A stretch of 64,000 nucleotides of DNA from the NCBI RefSeq assembly GCF_000373585.1, contig NZ_KB891879.1, positions 62,001 to 126,000 on the forward strand, given 5' to 3'. This DNA is from Streptomyces sp. MspMP-M5. GTDB lineage: Bacteria; Actinomycetota; Actinomycetes; Streptomycetales; Streptomycetaceae. Shown here in pieces: positions 19,989-28,959 of the stretch (positions are counted from its first letter, which is position 1; the number at the start of each line of letters is the position of its first letter). A program made the translations under genes and the position numbers. The notes under the pieces are model-generated. The model was given only the letters and a program-made list of their open reading frames with translations, had not been told where the DNA came from and searched no databases.

Positions 19989-21560
19989 ATGTCCGACGCA
20001 ACGCCCGTGCAGCAGACCGATTCCTTCGACTACGTGGTAGTCGGCGGCGGTACGGCCGGCGCGGTGGTGGCCGCCCGGCTCAGCGAGGACCCGTCCGTCA
20101 CGGTCTGCCTGCTGGAGGCCGGCCCCTCGGACGTCGGGGACGAGAACATCCTGCGGCTGGACCGCTGGATGGGGCTGCTGGCGTCCGGCTACGACTGGGA
20201 CTACCCGGTCGAGCCGCAGGAGAACGGCAACAGCTTCCTGCGGCACGCCCGCGCCAAGGTCCTCGGCGGCTGCTCCTCGCACAACTCCTGTATCGCCTTC
20301 TGGGCGCCGGCCGAGGACCTCGACGAGTGGGCGGCGCTGGGCTGCACGGGCTGGAGCGCGGCCGAGTGCTTCCCGCTCTTCCAGCGGCTGGAGAGCAATG
20401 ACGCGCCCGGCGACCACCACGGCCGCTCCGGGCCGGTCACCCTGCGCAGTGTCCCGCCCAAGGACCCGTGCGGGGCGGCGCTGCTCCGGGCGTGCGCCGC
20501 GGTGGACATCCCCACCACCCCGTTCAACACCGGTACGACCGTGGTCCGCGGGGCGAACTGGTTCCAGATCAACTGCCGCCCGGACGGCACCCGTTCCTCC
20601 GCCTCGGTCTCCTATCTGCACCCGGTGATGGGCCGCCGGCGGAACCTCGACGTCCGCACCGGGGTGCAGGCCAGACAGCTGAACTTCGACGGCGACCGGC
20701 GGTGCACCGGCGTGGACTACCTCTCCCCCGACCTGATCCACACCCGCACCGTCACCGCCCGCCGCGAGGTGATCGTCTCCTGCGGCGCCATCGACTCCCC
20801 CAAGCTGCTGATGCTCTCCGGCATCGGCCCGGCCGACCATCTGCGCGCCCTGGGCATCGCGCCGCTGGTGGACGCGCCGGGCGTCGGCGCCAACCTCCAG
20901 GACCACCCGGAGGGCGTCATCATGTGGGACGCCGCGCAGCCGATGGTGGACACCTCCACCCAGTGGTGGGAGATCGGCATCTTCTACGACACCGAACCGG
21001 CCCTGGACCGGCCGGACCTGATGTTCCACTACGGCCAGGTGCCGTTCGACATGAACACCTACCGCCGCGGCTACCCGACGTCCGAGAACGCCTTCTGCCT
21101 CACCCCGAACGTCACCCGCGCCCGCTCGCACGGCACGGTCCGGCTGCGCACCCGCGACTTCCGCGACAAGCCCATGGTGGACCCGCGCTACTTCACCCAC
21201 GAGCACGACGTCCGGGTGATGACCTACGGTCTCCGGCTGGCCCGCGACATCGTCGCCCAGGCCCCGATGGCCGAGTGGGCGGGCGCGGAGCTGGCCCCCG
21301 GCCCGGACGTGCGCACCGACGCCGACCTGCTGGAGTACATCCGCACCACCCACAACACCGTCTACCACCCGGCGTGCACCGTCGCGATGGGCGCCGCCGA
21401 CGACCTGGCGACCCCGCTGGACCCGCAGCTGCGGGTGAAGGGCACGACCGGGCTGCGGGTGGCGGACGGCTCGGCGATGCCGTTCCTGACCGCGGTCAAC
21501 CCGTGCATCACCACGATGATGATCGGCGAGAAGTGCGCGGACCTGATCCGGGCTGAGTGA
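19989..21560 (+). CDS. GMC-family oxidoreductase (choline dehydrogenase/oxidase type)
   Basis: FAD-dependent alcohol oxidation, probably choline to betaine aldehyde. The dinucleotide motif is DYVVVGGGTAGAVVAARLSE at residues 12-31. GMC signature 2 reads GAIDSPKLLMLSGIGP. The active-site His lies in TVYHPACTVAMG and the partner Asn in NPCITTMMIGEKCADLI, the His/Asn pair used by choline oxidases. The length (523) fits the family. It sits 78 bases behind the permease, with GGAGACAAGG upstream of the ATG. Choline dehydrogenase and choline oxidase cannot be separated from sequence alone. Confidence 0.91.
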   Translation: MSDATPVQQTDSFDYVVVGGGTAGAVVAARLSEDPSVTVCLLEAGPSDVGDENILRLDRWMGLLASGYDWDYPVEPQENGNSFLRHARAKVLGGCSSHNSCIAFWAPAEDLDEWAALGCTGWSAAECFPLFQRLESNDAPGDHHGRSGPVTLRSVPPKDPCGAALLRACAAVDIPTTPFNTGTTVVRGANWFQINCRPDGTRSSASVSYLHPVMGRRRNLDVRTGVQARQLNFDGDRRCTGVDYLSPDLIHTRTVTARREVIVSCGAIDSPKLLMLSGIGPADHLRALGIAPLVDAPGVGANLQDHPEGVIMWDAAQPMVDTSTQWWEIGIFYDTEPALDRPDLMFHYGQVPFDMNTYRRGYPTSENAFCLTPNVTRARSHGTVRLRTRDFRDKPMVDPRYFTHEHDVRVMTYGLRLARDIVAQAPMAEWAGAELAPGPDVRTDADLLEYIRTTHNTVYHPACTVAMGAADDLATPLDPQLRVKGTTGLRVADGSAMPFLTAVNPCITTMMIGEKCADLIRAE

Positions 21561-21607
21561 TCCTCGGGGAGCGCCGGAGCCGCTCGGCGCACCCCGAGGA
21601 CCGGCAC

Positions 21608-22756
21608 TCAGTCGGCGGCGGGCTGCTCCGCCGGGCGGACGTGCGCCGTCCACTTCTCCTCGATACGGCCGAGCTTCCACACCACGAGCGCCACGATCCA
21701 GGTGAGGAAGAACATCCCGACGATGGCGAAGCCGATGACGTTCAGGTCCAGGCCACCGACCCAGTCCCAGAAGGCGCCGTGCAGGCCGAGCTTGTCGGCG
21801 AGCAGGCCGAGCAGCTCCACCGTCCCGATGATCAGGGCCACGGCGACCGAGAGGCCGGTGATGGTGAGGTTGTAGTAGACCTTGCGGACCGGCTTGGAGA
21901 AGGCCCAGCCGTAGGCGAAGTTCATGAACGAGCCGTCGATGGTGTCCAGCAGGCTCATCCCGGCGGCGAACAGCACCGGCAGGCAGAGGATGGCGTACCA
22001 GGGCAGCCCGGAGGCGGCGCCGGAGCCGGCCAGCACCAGCAGCGCGATCTCGGTGGCGGTGTCGAAGCCGAGGCCGAAGAGCAGGCCGAGCGGGTACATC
22101 TGCCAGGGCTTGGTGATCGACTTCATGACGCGGCCGAGCAGGCGGTTCATCAGGCCGCGCTTGTTCAGCTGCTCCTCCAGTGCGGCCTCGTCGAAGTCGC
22201 CGGCCCGCATCCGCCGGAAGACCCCCCAGATCCCGACCAGGATCACGATGTTGATCGCGGCGATGACGTAGAGGAAGACGCCCGAGACGGTGGTGCCGAT
22301 CAGGCCGGTCACCGCGTGCAGTTGGGAGTTGTCGTCCTGGACCGGGCCGGCGAGCGCCTTGACGCCGAGCGAGAGCAGGAACGCCAACCCGAAGACGATG
22401 CTGGAGTGCCCCAGCGAGAACCAGAAGCCGACCGAGAGCGGCCGCTGCCCCTCGTGCATCAGCTTCCGGGTGGTGTTGTCGATGGCGGCGATGTGGTCGG
22501 CGTCGAAGGCATGCCGCATGCCGAGGGTGTACGCGGTCACCCCGATGCCGATGCCGAAGCTCTTGGTGCCGAGGCTGTAGTGCTCCGGCGCCACGATCGC
22601 CACCAGGGTGAACCAGCCGATCACATGCAGCGCGAGAATGAACCCGGCCATACCGGCCATCCGCCCCCACTCGGCGCGGGTCATCGACCGCGCGATCCGC
22701 TGCCGGCGCGACGGCGGGGCCTGACCGGCCAGGGTCGGGGAGGGGGACGTAGGCAT
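21608..22756 (-). CDS. Nickel/cobalt permease, NiCoT (HoxN/NixA) family
   Basis: High-affinity Ni2+ or Co2+ uptake across the membrane. The 382 residues have eight or so hydrophobic segments. The signature RHAFDADHIAAIDN in TM2 (H82, D85, D87, H88) is the metal-selectivity motif. LGHSSIVFGLAF and FGLGFDTATEI are the other family motifs. ATG 22756 gives a normal N-terminus; the frame to 22927 would cross the regulatory region. Cytoplasmic cobalamin (used by the mutase above), urease or Ni-SOD may be the metal sink; this is inference. A probable Nur site lies upstream. Confidence 0.93.
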   Translation of the reverse strand: MPTSPSPTLAGQAPPSRRQRIARSMTRAEWGRMAGMAGFILALHVIGWFTLVAIVAPEHYSLGTKSFGIGIGVTAYTLGMRHAFDADHIAAIDNTTRKLMHEGQRPLSVGFWFSLGHSSIVFGLAFLLSLGVKALAGPVQDDNSQLHAVTGLIGTTVSGVFLYVIAAINIVILVGIWGVFRRMRAGDFDEAALEEQLNKRGLMNRLLGRVMKSITKPWQMYPLGLLFGLGFDTATEIALLVLAGSGAASGLPWYAILCLPVLFAAGMSLLDTIDGSFMNFAYGWAFSKPVRKVYYNLTITGLSVAVALIIGTVELLGLLADKLGLHGAFWDWVGGLDLNVIGFAIVGMFFLTWIVALVVWKLGRIEEKWTAHVRPAEQPAAD

Positions 22757-22829
22757 GCGTGACACTGCTTTCTTCCGTTCCGCCCCGACCTCTACCGGGG
22801 CACCTCCCCAACGTTCCTGCTGGTTGGTT

Positions 22830-22853
22830 TTACTTGCAACCAATGTGCAGTAA
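22830..22853 (-). promoter_or_regulatory. Probable Nur (nickel-responsive Fur-type) operator
   Basis: The segment contains TTGCAA, a 5-base spacer, then GTGCAG, within an imperfect dyad TTACTTGCA ... TGCAGTAA. This is close to the published Nur box of Streptomyces (tTGCaa-N5-ttGCAA). It lies about 75 bp upstream of the NiCoT permease start, where nickel-dependent repression would act. The match in the second half-site is imperfect. Confidence 0.6.
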
Positions 22854-23015
22854 AGCTCGCGGCTGATCTCTTCAGAAAACGGGACAAGATCGACAGGGGC
22901 CGACAGCGCCGCCACGATGGAGACCACCGGCTACACCGCCCAGGAGCCGGCGCCGGCCGCCCCTGCCGGGGAAACCCGTGGCCGCCCCACCCGGCGGCCA
23001 CCGCGGTCACCGCGG

Positions 23016-23489
23016 TCACCCGCGCGCCGGTCGCTCCGCCCCCGCGGGCCGCGCCATGGCCCGCTCCAACAGCCGCTGCAGCTGGCCCTGTTCCTCCTGG
23101 CTCAGCCCGGCGAGCGGGGAGCCCTCACCAAGGAGCGCGAGCAGCCGCTCCCGCAGCTCGACGCCCTCCGGGGTGAGGACGAGTTGCTTGGCGCGGCGGT
23201 CGCCGGGGTGCGGCCGACGCTCGATCAGCTGCTGCTTTTCGAGCTTGTCCACGACGAACGTCGCATTGGAGGGCTCGCAGCTCATCCGCTCGGCAAGCTC
23301 CCGCATCGTCATCGGCGCGCTCAGTTCGCGCAGGGCGGTGGCCTGGGGCGCGGTGAGCCCCAGGGTGACCGCGCGCCGACGGATGTGGTCGGAGATCTGC
23401 GCGGCGAGCCCGTTCACCAGCCCGCACACCTGGCGGTCCGCGCGAGCCTGCGCCTCCGGGTCGGGCATCGTCTCCGGGTCGGTCGTCAT
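23016..23489 (-). CDS. MarR-family transcriptional regulator
   Basis: A 157-residue winged-helix repressor. The core shows ATALRELSAPMTMRELAERM, the recognition region SCEPSNATFVVDKLEKQQLI, and the wing ERRPHPGDRRAKQLVLTPEG. N- and C-terminal helices supply the dimer interface. It is divergent from the metallo-hydrolase gene at 23665, and a strong palindrome lies between them. It therefore most likely represses itself and the hydrolase in response to a small phenolic or lipophilic ligand; the ligand is inferred from the family only. Confidence 0.9.
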   Translation of the reverse strand: MTTDPETMPDPEAQARADRQVCGLVNGLAAQISDHIRRRAVTLGLTAPQATALRELSAPMTMRELAERMSCEPSNATFVVDKLEKQQLIERRPHPGDRRAKQLVLTPEGVELRERLLALLGEGSPLAGLSQEEQGQLQRLLERAMARPAGAERPARG

Positions 23490-23528
23490 GAACCCATCGT
23501 AGCAAGTACACCTAGCCTAAACATTCCG

Positions 23529-23547
23529 AGCTTGAATGATTCAAGCT
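23529..23547. promoter_or_regulatory. Palindromic operator between marR and the hydrolase gene
   Basis: AGCTTGAA (23529-23536) and TTCAAGCT (23540-23547) are perfect 8-base arms around TGA. TTGAA/TTCAA arms are typical of MarR-family operators. The site lies 40 bp before the MarR gene and 118 bp before the hydrolase gene. Confidence 0.75.
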
Positions 23548-23664
23548 TGATGCTTATGGTTGCGGCACGGCCCCGCTCCGAGCTGGCACCGGAACCCGCC
23601 ACCCTGACCGGGATGCCTCAACACCCCCTGCCCACCTCGCCTTTCGCAAGAAGGAAGAGCAACC

Positions 23665-24555
23665 ATGAGCACCGCCGCACCCAGTATCGACGCACGCCTG
23701 ACCCGCCCCGCCACCCTCCGCTCGCTCCCACTCGGCGACCTCACCGTGTCGTACGTCCCCGACGGCGGCGTACCGCTGTCCCCACGCGGCTGGCTGCCCG
23801 CCACCACCGACGAGACCTGGGCCGCGCATTCCGAATACCTGGACGCCACGGGGAATCTGGCGGCGGGCGTGGGCGGCCTCCTGGTGGAGCAGGGCGAGCG
23901 CGCCCTGTTGATCGACACCGGCATCGGCCCGCGGTCACTGCCGGCCGCCCCCGGCGAGCCCCGCGGCACCGTGCACGGCGGCGCCCTGCTCGACAACCTC
24001 GCCACCCTCGGCCGCGCACCGGCCGACATCGAAGCGGTGGCGTTCACCCATCTCCACATCGACCACCTCGGCTGGGCCTGGCAGCCCTCTCCCGGCAGCG
24101 ACCGCCCGGCCTTCGCACACGCCCCCTACCTGGTCGCCGAACCGGAATGGACCCACCGCAACCTCCTTGAAGCACACGGCACCGGCCCGGAGGTGCTGGC
24201 CGCCCTGGCCCCGTACGTCCGGACCATCGCCGACGGCGAAGAGATCTTCCCCGGCGTACGGGTGCGCTTCCTGCCCGGCCACACTCCCGGGCACGCCGTC
24301 TACGACATCACCTCGGGCGGACGGCGCCTGATCGCCTTCGGTGACGCCCTGCACTCGCCGATCCAGATCGGCCACCCGGAGTGGTCCGCCGCACCCGACC
24401 ACGACCCCGACGAGGCCGCCGACATCCGCCGCCGACTGGTCGCCGAACTCCAGGAGCCGCACACCATCGGCTTCGGCATCCACTTCGCCGACGTGGTGTT
24501 CGGGGAGGTCCGTCGGGGCTCGGACGGACCAGCCTGGCACCCACTCGATGCCTGA
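23665..24555 (+). CDS. MBL-fold metallo-hydrolase
   Basis: A 296-residue metallo-beta-lactamase-fold enzyme. The metal motif reads THLHIDH (His129, His131, Asp133, His134). Downstream metal ligands are in FLPGHTPGHAVYD and FGDALHSP, with a last His in GFGIHFAD. These are the residues of a binuclear zinc hydrolase, often a lactonase or thioester/glyoxalase-like enzyme. There is no signal peptide. GAAGGAAGAG precedes the ATG. It is divergently paired with a MarR regulator, which suggests it detoxifies or degrades the MarR ligand. The substrate is not predictable here. Confidence 0.88.
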   Translation: MSTAAPSIDARLTRPATLRSLPLGDLTVSYVPDGGVPLSPRGWLPATTDETWAAHSEYLDATGNLAAGVGGLLVEQGERALLIDTGIGPRSLPAAPGEPRGTVHGGALLDNLATLGRAPADIEAVAFTHLHIDHLGWAWQPSPGSDRPAFAHAPYLVAEPEWTHRNLLEAHGTGPEVLAALAPYVRTIADGEEIFPGVRVRFLPGHTPGHAVYDITSGGRRLIAFGDALHSPIQIGHPEWSAAPDHDPDEAADIRRRLVAELQEPHTIGFGIHFADVVFGEVRRGSDGPAWHPLDA

Positions 24556-24693
24556 CTCACCCGCTCAACGCCCAACTCACCCCCTCGACGTCCGAGCCCC
24601 CCCTTGCAGCCACCGCCGACGACGCGGCAGTCGCGGCGCGGCCGCGGCCAGGGGCGACCGACCCCCGCCCCCGGACCGGCCGAGCAGACCAGG

Positions 24694-25932
24694 TCAGGAC
24701 GTGTAATCCGCATTGATCCGGACGTACTCGGCGGACAGATCGCAGCCGAACACGGTCGCCTCGCCATCCCCCAGACCAAGCGTGACGGCGATCTCGACCT
24801 CACTGCGCCGCATGGTGTCGGCGAGCGCGTCGAGTACGTCCGCGGTCGGCTCGGCCGGATAGACCTCGATGTCACCGAACGCCACCGTGACATCGGCCGG
24901 CACGATGTCACGGTCCTCGGTGTTCTTGCCGATGGCCATCAGGACCCGCCCCCAGTTGGGATCGGCACCGTGCACGGCCGCCTTGACGAGGGGGGAGTTG
25001 ACGACGCTCTTGGCGATACGTCTGGCCTGCGCCGCATCACGCGCCCGGGAGACGGTGACCCGCAGAAGCTTGGTGGCCCCCTCGCCGTCGCTCGCGAGCT
25101 GCCGGGTGAGATCCAGGCACAGGTCGGCGAGGGCCGCGGCGAACTCCGCCGGATCGACCGGGCCGGCGGCACCGTTGGCCAGCACCGCCACGGTGTCGGA
25201 GGTGGAGGTGTCGGTGTCGACGCTCAGGCAGTTGAACGTCCGGTCCACGGCCCCCCGGAGCGCGCCGTCCAGGTCCGCCGCCCCGATCCCGGCGTCGGTG
25301 ACGACATAGGCCAGCATCGTGGCCATGTCGGGCTCCAGCATGCCAACACCCTTGGCGACACCGACGATCCGCGCACCGCCGACCGTGCGGACCGCGGTCT
25401 TCGGACGGGTGTCGGTGGTCATCATGGCCCGCGCCACATCCAGCGGCGCCGCGGCGAACGCGCCGGCGCCGCGCCGCGCGGCCCGCTCGAAGTGCTCCCG
25501 GATGGCGTCCATGGGCAACGGCCGCCCGATCACGCCGGTGGACCCGATGAGCACCTCGTCGTCCGGGACCCCCAGCAGTCCGGCGACCCTCCCCACCACC
25601 TCGGCGGCGTTCTCCGCACCCTGTCGGCCCGTGGCGACATTGGCGTTCTGCGCCAGGGTGACGACGGCGCGCAGCCGCCGCTCGGCGGCGTGCGTCCGGC
25701 TCAGGACCACCGCGGGCCCGGCGAAGAGACTCCGGGTGAACATCGCGGCGCTCACGGCCGGCACCTCCGAGGCCACGATCGAGATGTCATCACCCCGCTC
25801 CCGCAACCCACCGTGCCCCGTATACGCACGAAACCCCTTGGGCCACACGAGCCCGTCCTCCGCACCACCCACGCCGACACCGGAACCAACGCCAACGCCA
25901 ACGCCAACGCCAACGGGATTATTATTCGTCAT
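24694..25932 (-). CDS. argJ: ArgJ-family ornithine acetyltransferase, OAT2-like
   Basis: Transfers acetyl between N-acetylornithine and glutamate; some members also use acetyl-CoA. Family members self-cleave before a Thr: here KGVGMLEPDMATML puts it at Thr205. VDTDTSTSDT and DPNWGRVLMAIGK are other conserved parts. DISIVASEVPAVSAAMFTRS and FAGPAVVLSR look closer to the OAT2 type of clavulanic-acid clusters than to a primary-metabolism ArgJ. No other arg gene adjoins it; a LysR gene lies 52 bp upstream on the same strand. The N-terminus holds VGVGVGVGVG from a 6-bp repeat. ATG 25932 has no good ribosome site; a later start after the repeat is possible. Confidence 0.9.
   Translation of the reverse strand: MTNNNPVGVGVGVGVGSGVGVGGAEDGLVWPKGFRAYTGHGGLRERGDDISIVASEVPAVSAAMFTRSLFAGPAVVLSRTHAAERRLRAVVTLAQNANVATGRQGAENAAEVVGRVAGLLGVPDDEVLIGSTGVIGRPLPMDAIREHFERAARRGAGAFAAAPLDVARAMMTTDTRPKTAVRTVGGARIVGVAKGVGMLEPDMATMLAYVVTDAGIGAADLDGALRGAVDRTFNCLSVDTDTSTSDTVAVLANGAAGPVDPAEFAAALADLCLDLTRQLASDGEGATKLLRVTVSRARDAAQARRIAKSVVNSPLVKAAVHGADPNWGRVLMAIGKNTEDRDIVPADVTVAFGDIEVYPAEPTADVLDALADTMRRSEVEIAVTLGLGDGEATVFGCDLSAEYVRINADYTS
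25886..25915. repeat. Hexanucleotide tandem repeat in the argJ N-terminus
   Basis: Five perfect copies of CCAACG (read on the plus strand) encode alternating Val-Gly on the coding strand; further imperfect copies extend it. It preserves the frame and may vary in length between strains. Confidence 0.9.
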
Positions 25933-25984
25933 GACGCATACTTTTACATCCACACGGGCCGGGCCGTCGACCGTTTTCCCGTTC

Positions 25985-26896
25985 TCACTCCACCCCCGGC
26001 ACCCAACCCGGCAGCCAACTCGGCAGAAACGGACGGCTGGCCACGAACTCACGGAAGGCCAGGGCGGCCGCGGACAGATAGGCGTCCTCGCGCCGCACCA
26101 GGCTCAGCACGCGATAACAGTCCGGGGCGTCGATACGCAGCCAGGCACCCAGTGGACTCCGGCTGGCCCGGCGCGACATGGCCGGCACCAGGCCGATCCC
26201 CAGGCCGGCACTGATCAAGTCGCCAGTGGCGCCCGGCTCGTCGCCCTCGCAGGAGAGGACCGGCGTGAGCCCCTCCGCCGCAAAGAGCCGATCCAGCAGG
26301 GCACGCGACCACGCCCCGGTGCGAGTGGTGACGAACGGCTCATCGGCCAGCTCGGCAATCGTCACGCTCTCCCGGCCGACGAGCCGGTGCCCGAGCGGTA
26401 CGGCCAGGAGCACCTCCTCGCGCGCCAGCTCGACGGCGTGCAGATCCGGTCCGGCCAGTGACTGCGAGGCGATACAGAAGTCGACCTCACGGGCGCGCAG
26501 TTGGCGCCCCATCTCCTCCGCGGTCGACTGGAAGAGCCGCACGTCGGCCCGGGGATGAGCGGCGCGGAAGCCGGCCAGCAGGCCGGTGAGCGTCAACAGT
26601 GTCTCGGCTGCGACCGAGACCCGGCCGAAGACCTGGTCGCGGGCGTCCCGCACCGCGCGCCGCCCGTCGTCGAGTTCGCTCAGCGCCCGCTCGACATGAC
26701 GCAGGAACGTCGCACCGTACTGATTGAGCCGGATCCGCCGCCCCTGCCTGTCGAAGAGCGGTGCGCCCAGCTCCGCTTCGAGCCGGGCGATGGCGCGACT
26801 CAGCGACGGCTGGGCGACCCGCAACTCCTCGGCGGCCCGGCTGACATGCTCGTAACGGGCCACGACCTGGAAATACCGCAACTGCAACAGATCCAA
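25985..26896 (-). CDS. LysR-family transcriptional regulator
   Basis: A 303-residue regulator. The N-terminal helix-turn-helix reads [20 protein letters not shown], then [17 protein letters not shown]. An effector domain follows ([33 protein letters not shown]). The start is TTG 26896, six bases behind GGAGGGG; an upstream in-frame start at 26923 has no comparable site. It lies directly upstream of the argJ-like gene on the same strand with only 52 bp between, so they may be co-transcribed and the regulator may control argJ. Most LysR proteins act on a divergent gene; here the TetR gene is on the same strand, so no divergent target exists. Confidence 0.89.
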   Translation of the reverse strand: MDLLQLRYFQVVARYEHVSRAAEELRVAQPSLSRAIARLEAELGAPLFDRQGRRIRLNQYGATFLRHVERALSELDDGRRAVRDARDQVFGRVSVAAETLLTLTGLLAGFRAAHPRADVRLFQSTAEEMGRQLRAREVDFCIASQSLAGPDLHAVELAREEVLLAVPLGHRLVGRESVTIAELADEPFVTTRTGAWSRALLDRLFAAEGLTPVLSCEGDEPGATGDLISAGLGIGLVPAMSRRASRSPLGAWLRIDAPDCYRVLSLVRREDAYLSAAALAFREFVASRPFLPSWLPGWVPGVE

Positions 26897-26941
26897 CGCC
26901 CACCCCTCCCCACACGACGCCAACGACGCAAGACCCCAGCC

Positions 26942-27613
26942 TCAGCCCCCCGTAGCCGCGCCCCCACCCGCCCGCAGGGTCAGACAGCCAGGCAGCGCCG
27001 CACAGGCATCCCGGAAGCGACCGGCCAGCGCCTCGCGCGTCGGCGCATCCGACTGGGCCGCCCAGGCATCCAACGCACAGTGCCAGGCAGCCACGAGCAC
27101 CTCCATCGCCAGTCGCGGCCGCAGGTCCTCCGCATCGGCGAGGCCGAACCGGCGCCGGAGCACTTCGACCGCCGCACGACTGGTGTCCTGGCAGAAGCGC
27201 AGCCCGTGCGCCTCCATGGACGGCGTGCGGGCGGCCAACTGGCGGTTGAGACGGACCCGTTCGGACCAGTCGGCAGCGGTCATCCCGTCCAGCGAGGCGA
27301 GCACGGCCTCCTGGAGCATCGCCAGGAGCGGGCCATCGGCCGGCTCACGGGTCTCCAGTTCCAAGAGGAAGGCCCGCCAAAGATCGTGCAGCGGCGCCAT
27401 CGCCACGTCTTCCTTGCTGGTGAAGTGCCGGAAGAAGGTGCGCTTGGAGGTGTCCACCGCGTCGCAGAGCTCGTCGAGGGTCACGCTCTGAAACCCGCGC
27501 TCGCTGAACAGGCGCAGGGCGGTGTCCACCAGCGCCTCCCGTGTCCGCAGTTTCTTGCGTTCCCGCAGCGGAAGCCGCTCTCCGGCGTCGGGCGAGGGGC
27601 GTGGGCTCTCCAT
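26942..27613 (-). CDS. TetR-family transcriptional regulator
   Basis: A 223-residue repressor. The DNA-binding region is [20 protein letters not shown], then [20 protein letters not shown] and RHFTSKED. The C-terminal ligand domain carries two Cys in [20 protein letters not shown] and [11 protein letters not shown] 27613 is the first start that keeps the conserved N-terminal helix. It is divergent from the quinone-oxidoreductase-like gene, with a 17-bp palindrome between the two starts, so it very likely represses that gene and itself. Confidence 0.91.
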   Translation of the reverse strand: MESPRPSPDAGERLPLRERKKLRTREALVDTALRLFSERGFQSVTLDELCDAVDTSKRTFFRHFTSKEDVAMAPLHDLWRAFLLELETREPADGPLLAMLQEAVLASLDGMTAADWSERVRLNRQLAARTPSMEAHGLRFCQDTSRAAVEVLRRRFGLADAEDLRPRLAMEVLVAAWHCALDAWAAQSDAPTREALAGRFRDACAALPGCLTLRAGGGAATGG

Positions 27614-27684
27614 GCCAGACAGCGTACCCGAGGGGTAAACGCCACTTGCACGCACATGCCACTGAGTGGCATAACTGTCTGGCA
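27613..27684. promoter_or_regulatory. TetR operator region with two inverted repeats
   Basis: ATGCCACT (27656-27663), G, AGTGGCAT (27665-27672) is a perfect 17-bp palindrome. A second inverted pair, TGCCAGACAG (27613-27622) and CTGTCTGGCA (27675-27684), flanks it 52 bp apart, with one arm at the TetR start codon. Shared TGCCA/TGGCA cores suggest two operators for the same dimer. Confidence 0.7.
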
Positions 27685-27727
27685 CAACCCTGCTCCCCCG
27701 CCGTCTCCCGAAGGGACGCACCGCGCC

Positions 27728-28657
27728 ATGCGTGCTCTGCTCGTCGACCGCTCCTCCCCCACCGGCCTCCGCCTCGCCCAGGCCCCCGACCCCCAACCGG
27801 CCCCGCACCAGGCCCTGGTGCGGGTGGCGGCCACCTCCCTCAACTACGGCGAGGTACGCATCGGCCTCCAGGAGAGCGCCGACGGCGCGGTCCTGGGCTG
27901 GGATGCCGCCGGGATCGTCGAACGGGCAGCGGCCGACGGCTCCGGCCCGGCCGCCGGCACCCCCGTCGTCACCCTCGGGCCGGACGGCGGCTGGGCCGAA
28001 CTCCGCGCGGTGGACACCGACTTGATCGGCGTAGTGCCACCCGGCGCCGACCCCGGGGCGATCGCCACGATCCCGGTGGCCGGCGCCACCGCACTCCGCG
28101 CCCTGCACCGCCTCGGCCCCCTCCTGGGGCGGCGCGTCCTGATCACCGGAGCCACCGGCGGCACCGGCCGCTACGCGGTCCAGCTGGCCCGGCACGGCGG
28201 GGCGCACGTCATCGCCGCCACCGGATCCCCGGACCGGCACGGCGAGAGCCTGCGCAGCCTGGGCGCACACGAGGTGGTGAGGGGCCCGCACGACCTCGCA
28301 ACCCCCGTGGACGGCGTCATCGACCTCATCGGCGGGCGCCAACTCGTCTCCGCCTACGGCAAGTTGACCGAAGGCGGCACCCTGGTAGCGGTCGGCCACT
28401 CCGCACACGAGGACGAAACCTTCCCCTACGGGGCCCTCTACGGCGACCAGGGCCGGCACGACCGCACCCTCACCACATTCTTCCTACTGGCCTGCACCGG
28501 ACTGGCCCGCGACCTGACCTGGCTCGCCGAACAGGTCGCCGCCGGCACCCTCACCCCGCACCTCTCCTGGCGCGGCCCCTGGACCGACGCCCCCAACGCC
28601 ATCGACGCCCTGCTCAACCGCCGTCTCCACGGCAAGGCCGTACTCGACCTCAACTGA
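27728..28657 (+). CDS. Zinc-independent MDR oxidoreductase (quinone oxidoreductase type)
   Basis: A 309-residue medium-chain dehydrogenase/reductase. The GroES-like N-terminal domain shows [14 protein letters not shown] and [16 protein letters not shown]. The NADPH fold has the motif [20 protein letters not shown]. Structural zinc Cys residues are absent, so this is the quinone oxidoreductase/enoyl reductase branch. It is probably induced when the divergent TetR regulator releases its operator. A role in handling electrophiles or quinones is family-based inference. ATG 27728 follows GAAGGGACG. Confidence 0.9.
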   Translation: MRALLVDRSSPTGLRLAQAPDPQPAPHQALVRVAATSLNYGEVRIGLQESADGAVLGWDAAGIVERAAADGSGPAAGTPVVTLGPDGGWAELRAVDTDLIGVVPPGADPGAIATIPVAGATALRALHRLGPLLGRRVLITGATGGTGRYAVQLARHGGAHVIAATGSPDRHGESLRSLGAHEVVRGPHDLATPVDGVIDLIGGRQLVSAYGKLTEGGTLVAVGHSAHEDETFPYGALYGDQGRHDRTLTTFFLLACTGLARDLTWLAEQVAAGTLTPHLSWRGPWTDAPNAIDALLNRRLHGKAVLDLN

Positions 28658-28763
28658 CCACCCACGGACCAAGAGCGGGCCGGCTCGGTGATGGCGGCCG
28701 GTCGGCCGCCACGATGCGCAGCACCGCGGCCGCGGTGATCAGGAATGTCTTGGTGTCCGACAC
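28650..28763 (-). pseudogene. Remnant of a short-chain dehydrogenase with internal deletion
   Basis: The 37-residue frame starts with the typical SDR beginning VSDTKTFLIT and then jumps to AAAVLRIVAADRPP, which looks like the last helix of the same kind of SDR. The whole Rossmann core (TGxxxGIG, catalytic Tyr-Lys) is missing, consistent with an in-frame deletion of some 230 codons. GTG 28763 with AAGGGA upstream is intact. It lies divergent from a damaged XRE regulator of the class that usually controls such SDR genes. Identification rests on two short segments, so it is tentative. Confidence 0.55.
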
Positions 28764-28905
28764 AGGAGTTCCCTTCGTGCGAGGCGAACAGAGGCCGACC
28801 GGGGCGACCTGGCCCCGGTCGGTCTCGACACGTTCCACTTCAGCACCCAAAACGGCTGCTGATCGGCTTGCGGGGGGTCCGCTTCGCCCCGGGGACAGCC
28901 GGACC

Positions 28906-28924
28906 GGGGGACTGCCAGTCCCCC
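28906..28924. promoter_or_regulatory. Perfect palindrome upstream of the broken XRE regulator
   Basis: GGGGGACTG (28906-28914), C, CAGTCCCCC (28916-28924). It sits 36 bp before the regulator's start, in the divergent gap facing the SDR remnant, and looks like the surviving operator of the regulator. Confidence 0.65.
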
Positions 28925-28959
28925 TTTCGCGGCCCGTCGGGGCGAACTCGGGCCCTATC

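Noticed and set aside
18339..22811. A very long open frame on the minus strand across the choline operon and into the permease gene
   Set aside because: It is the mirror of strongly biased codons in real genes on the other strand. Its translation is Arg/Gly/His/Asp-rich with no domain, and it crosses several gene boundaries.
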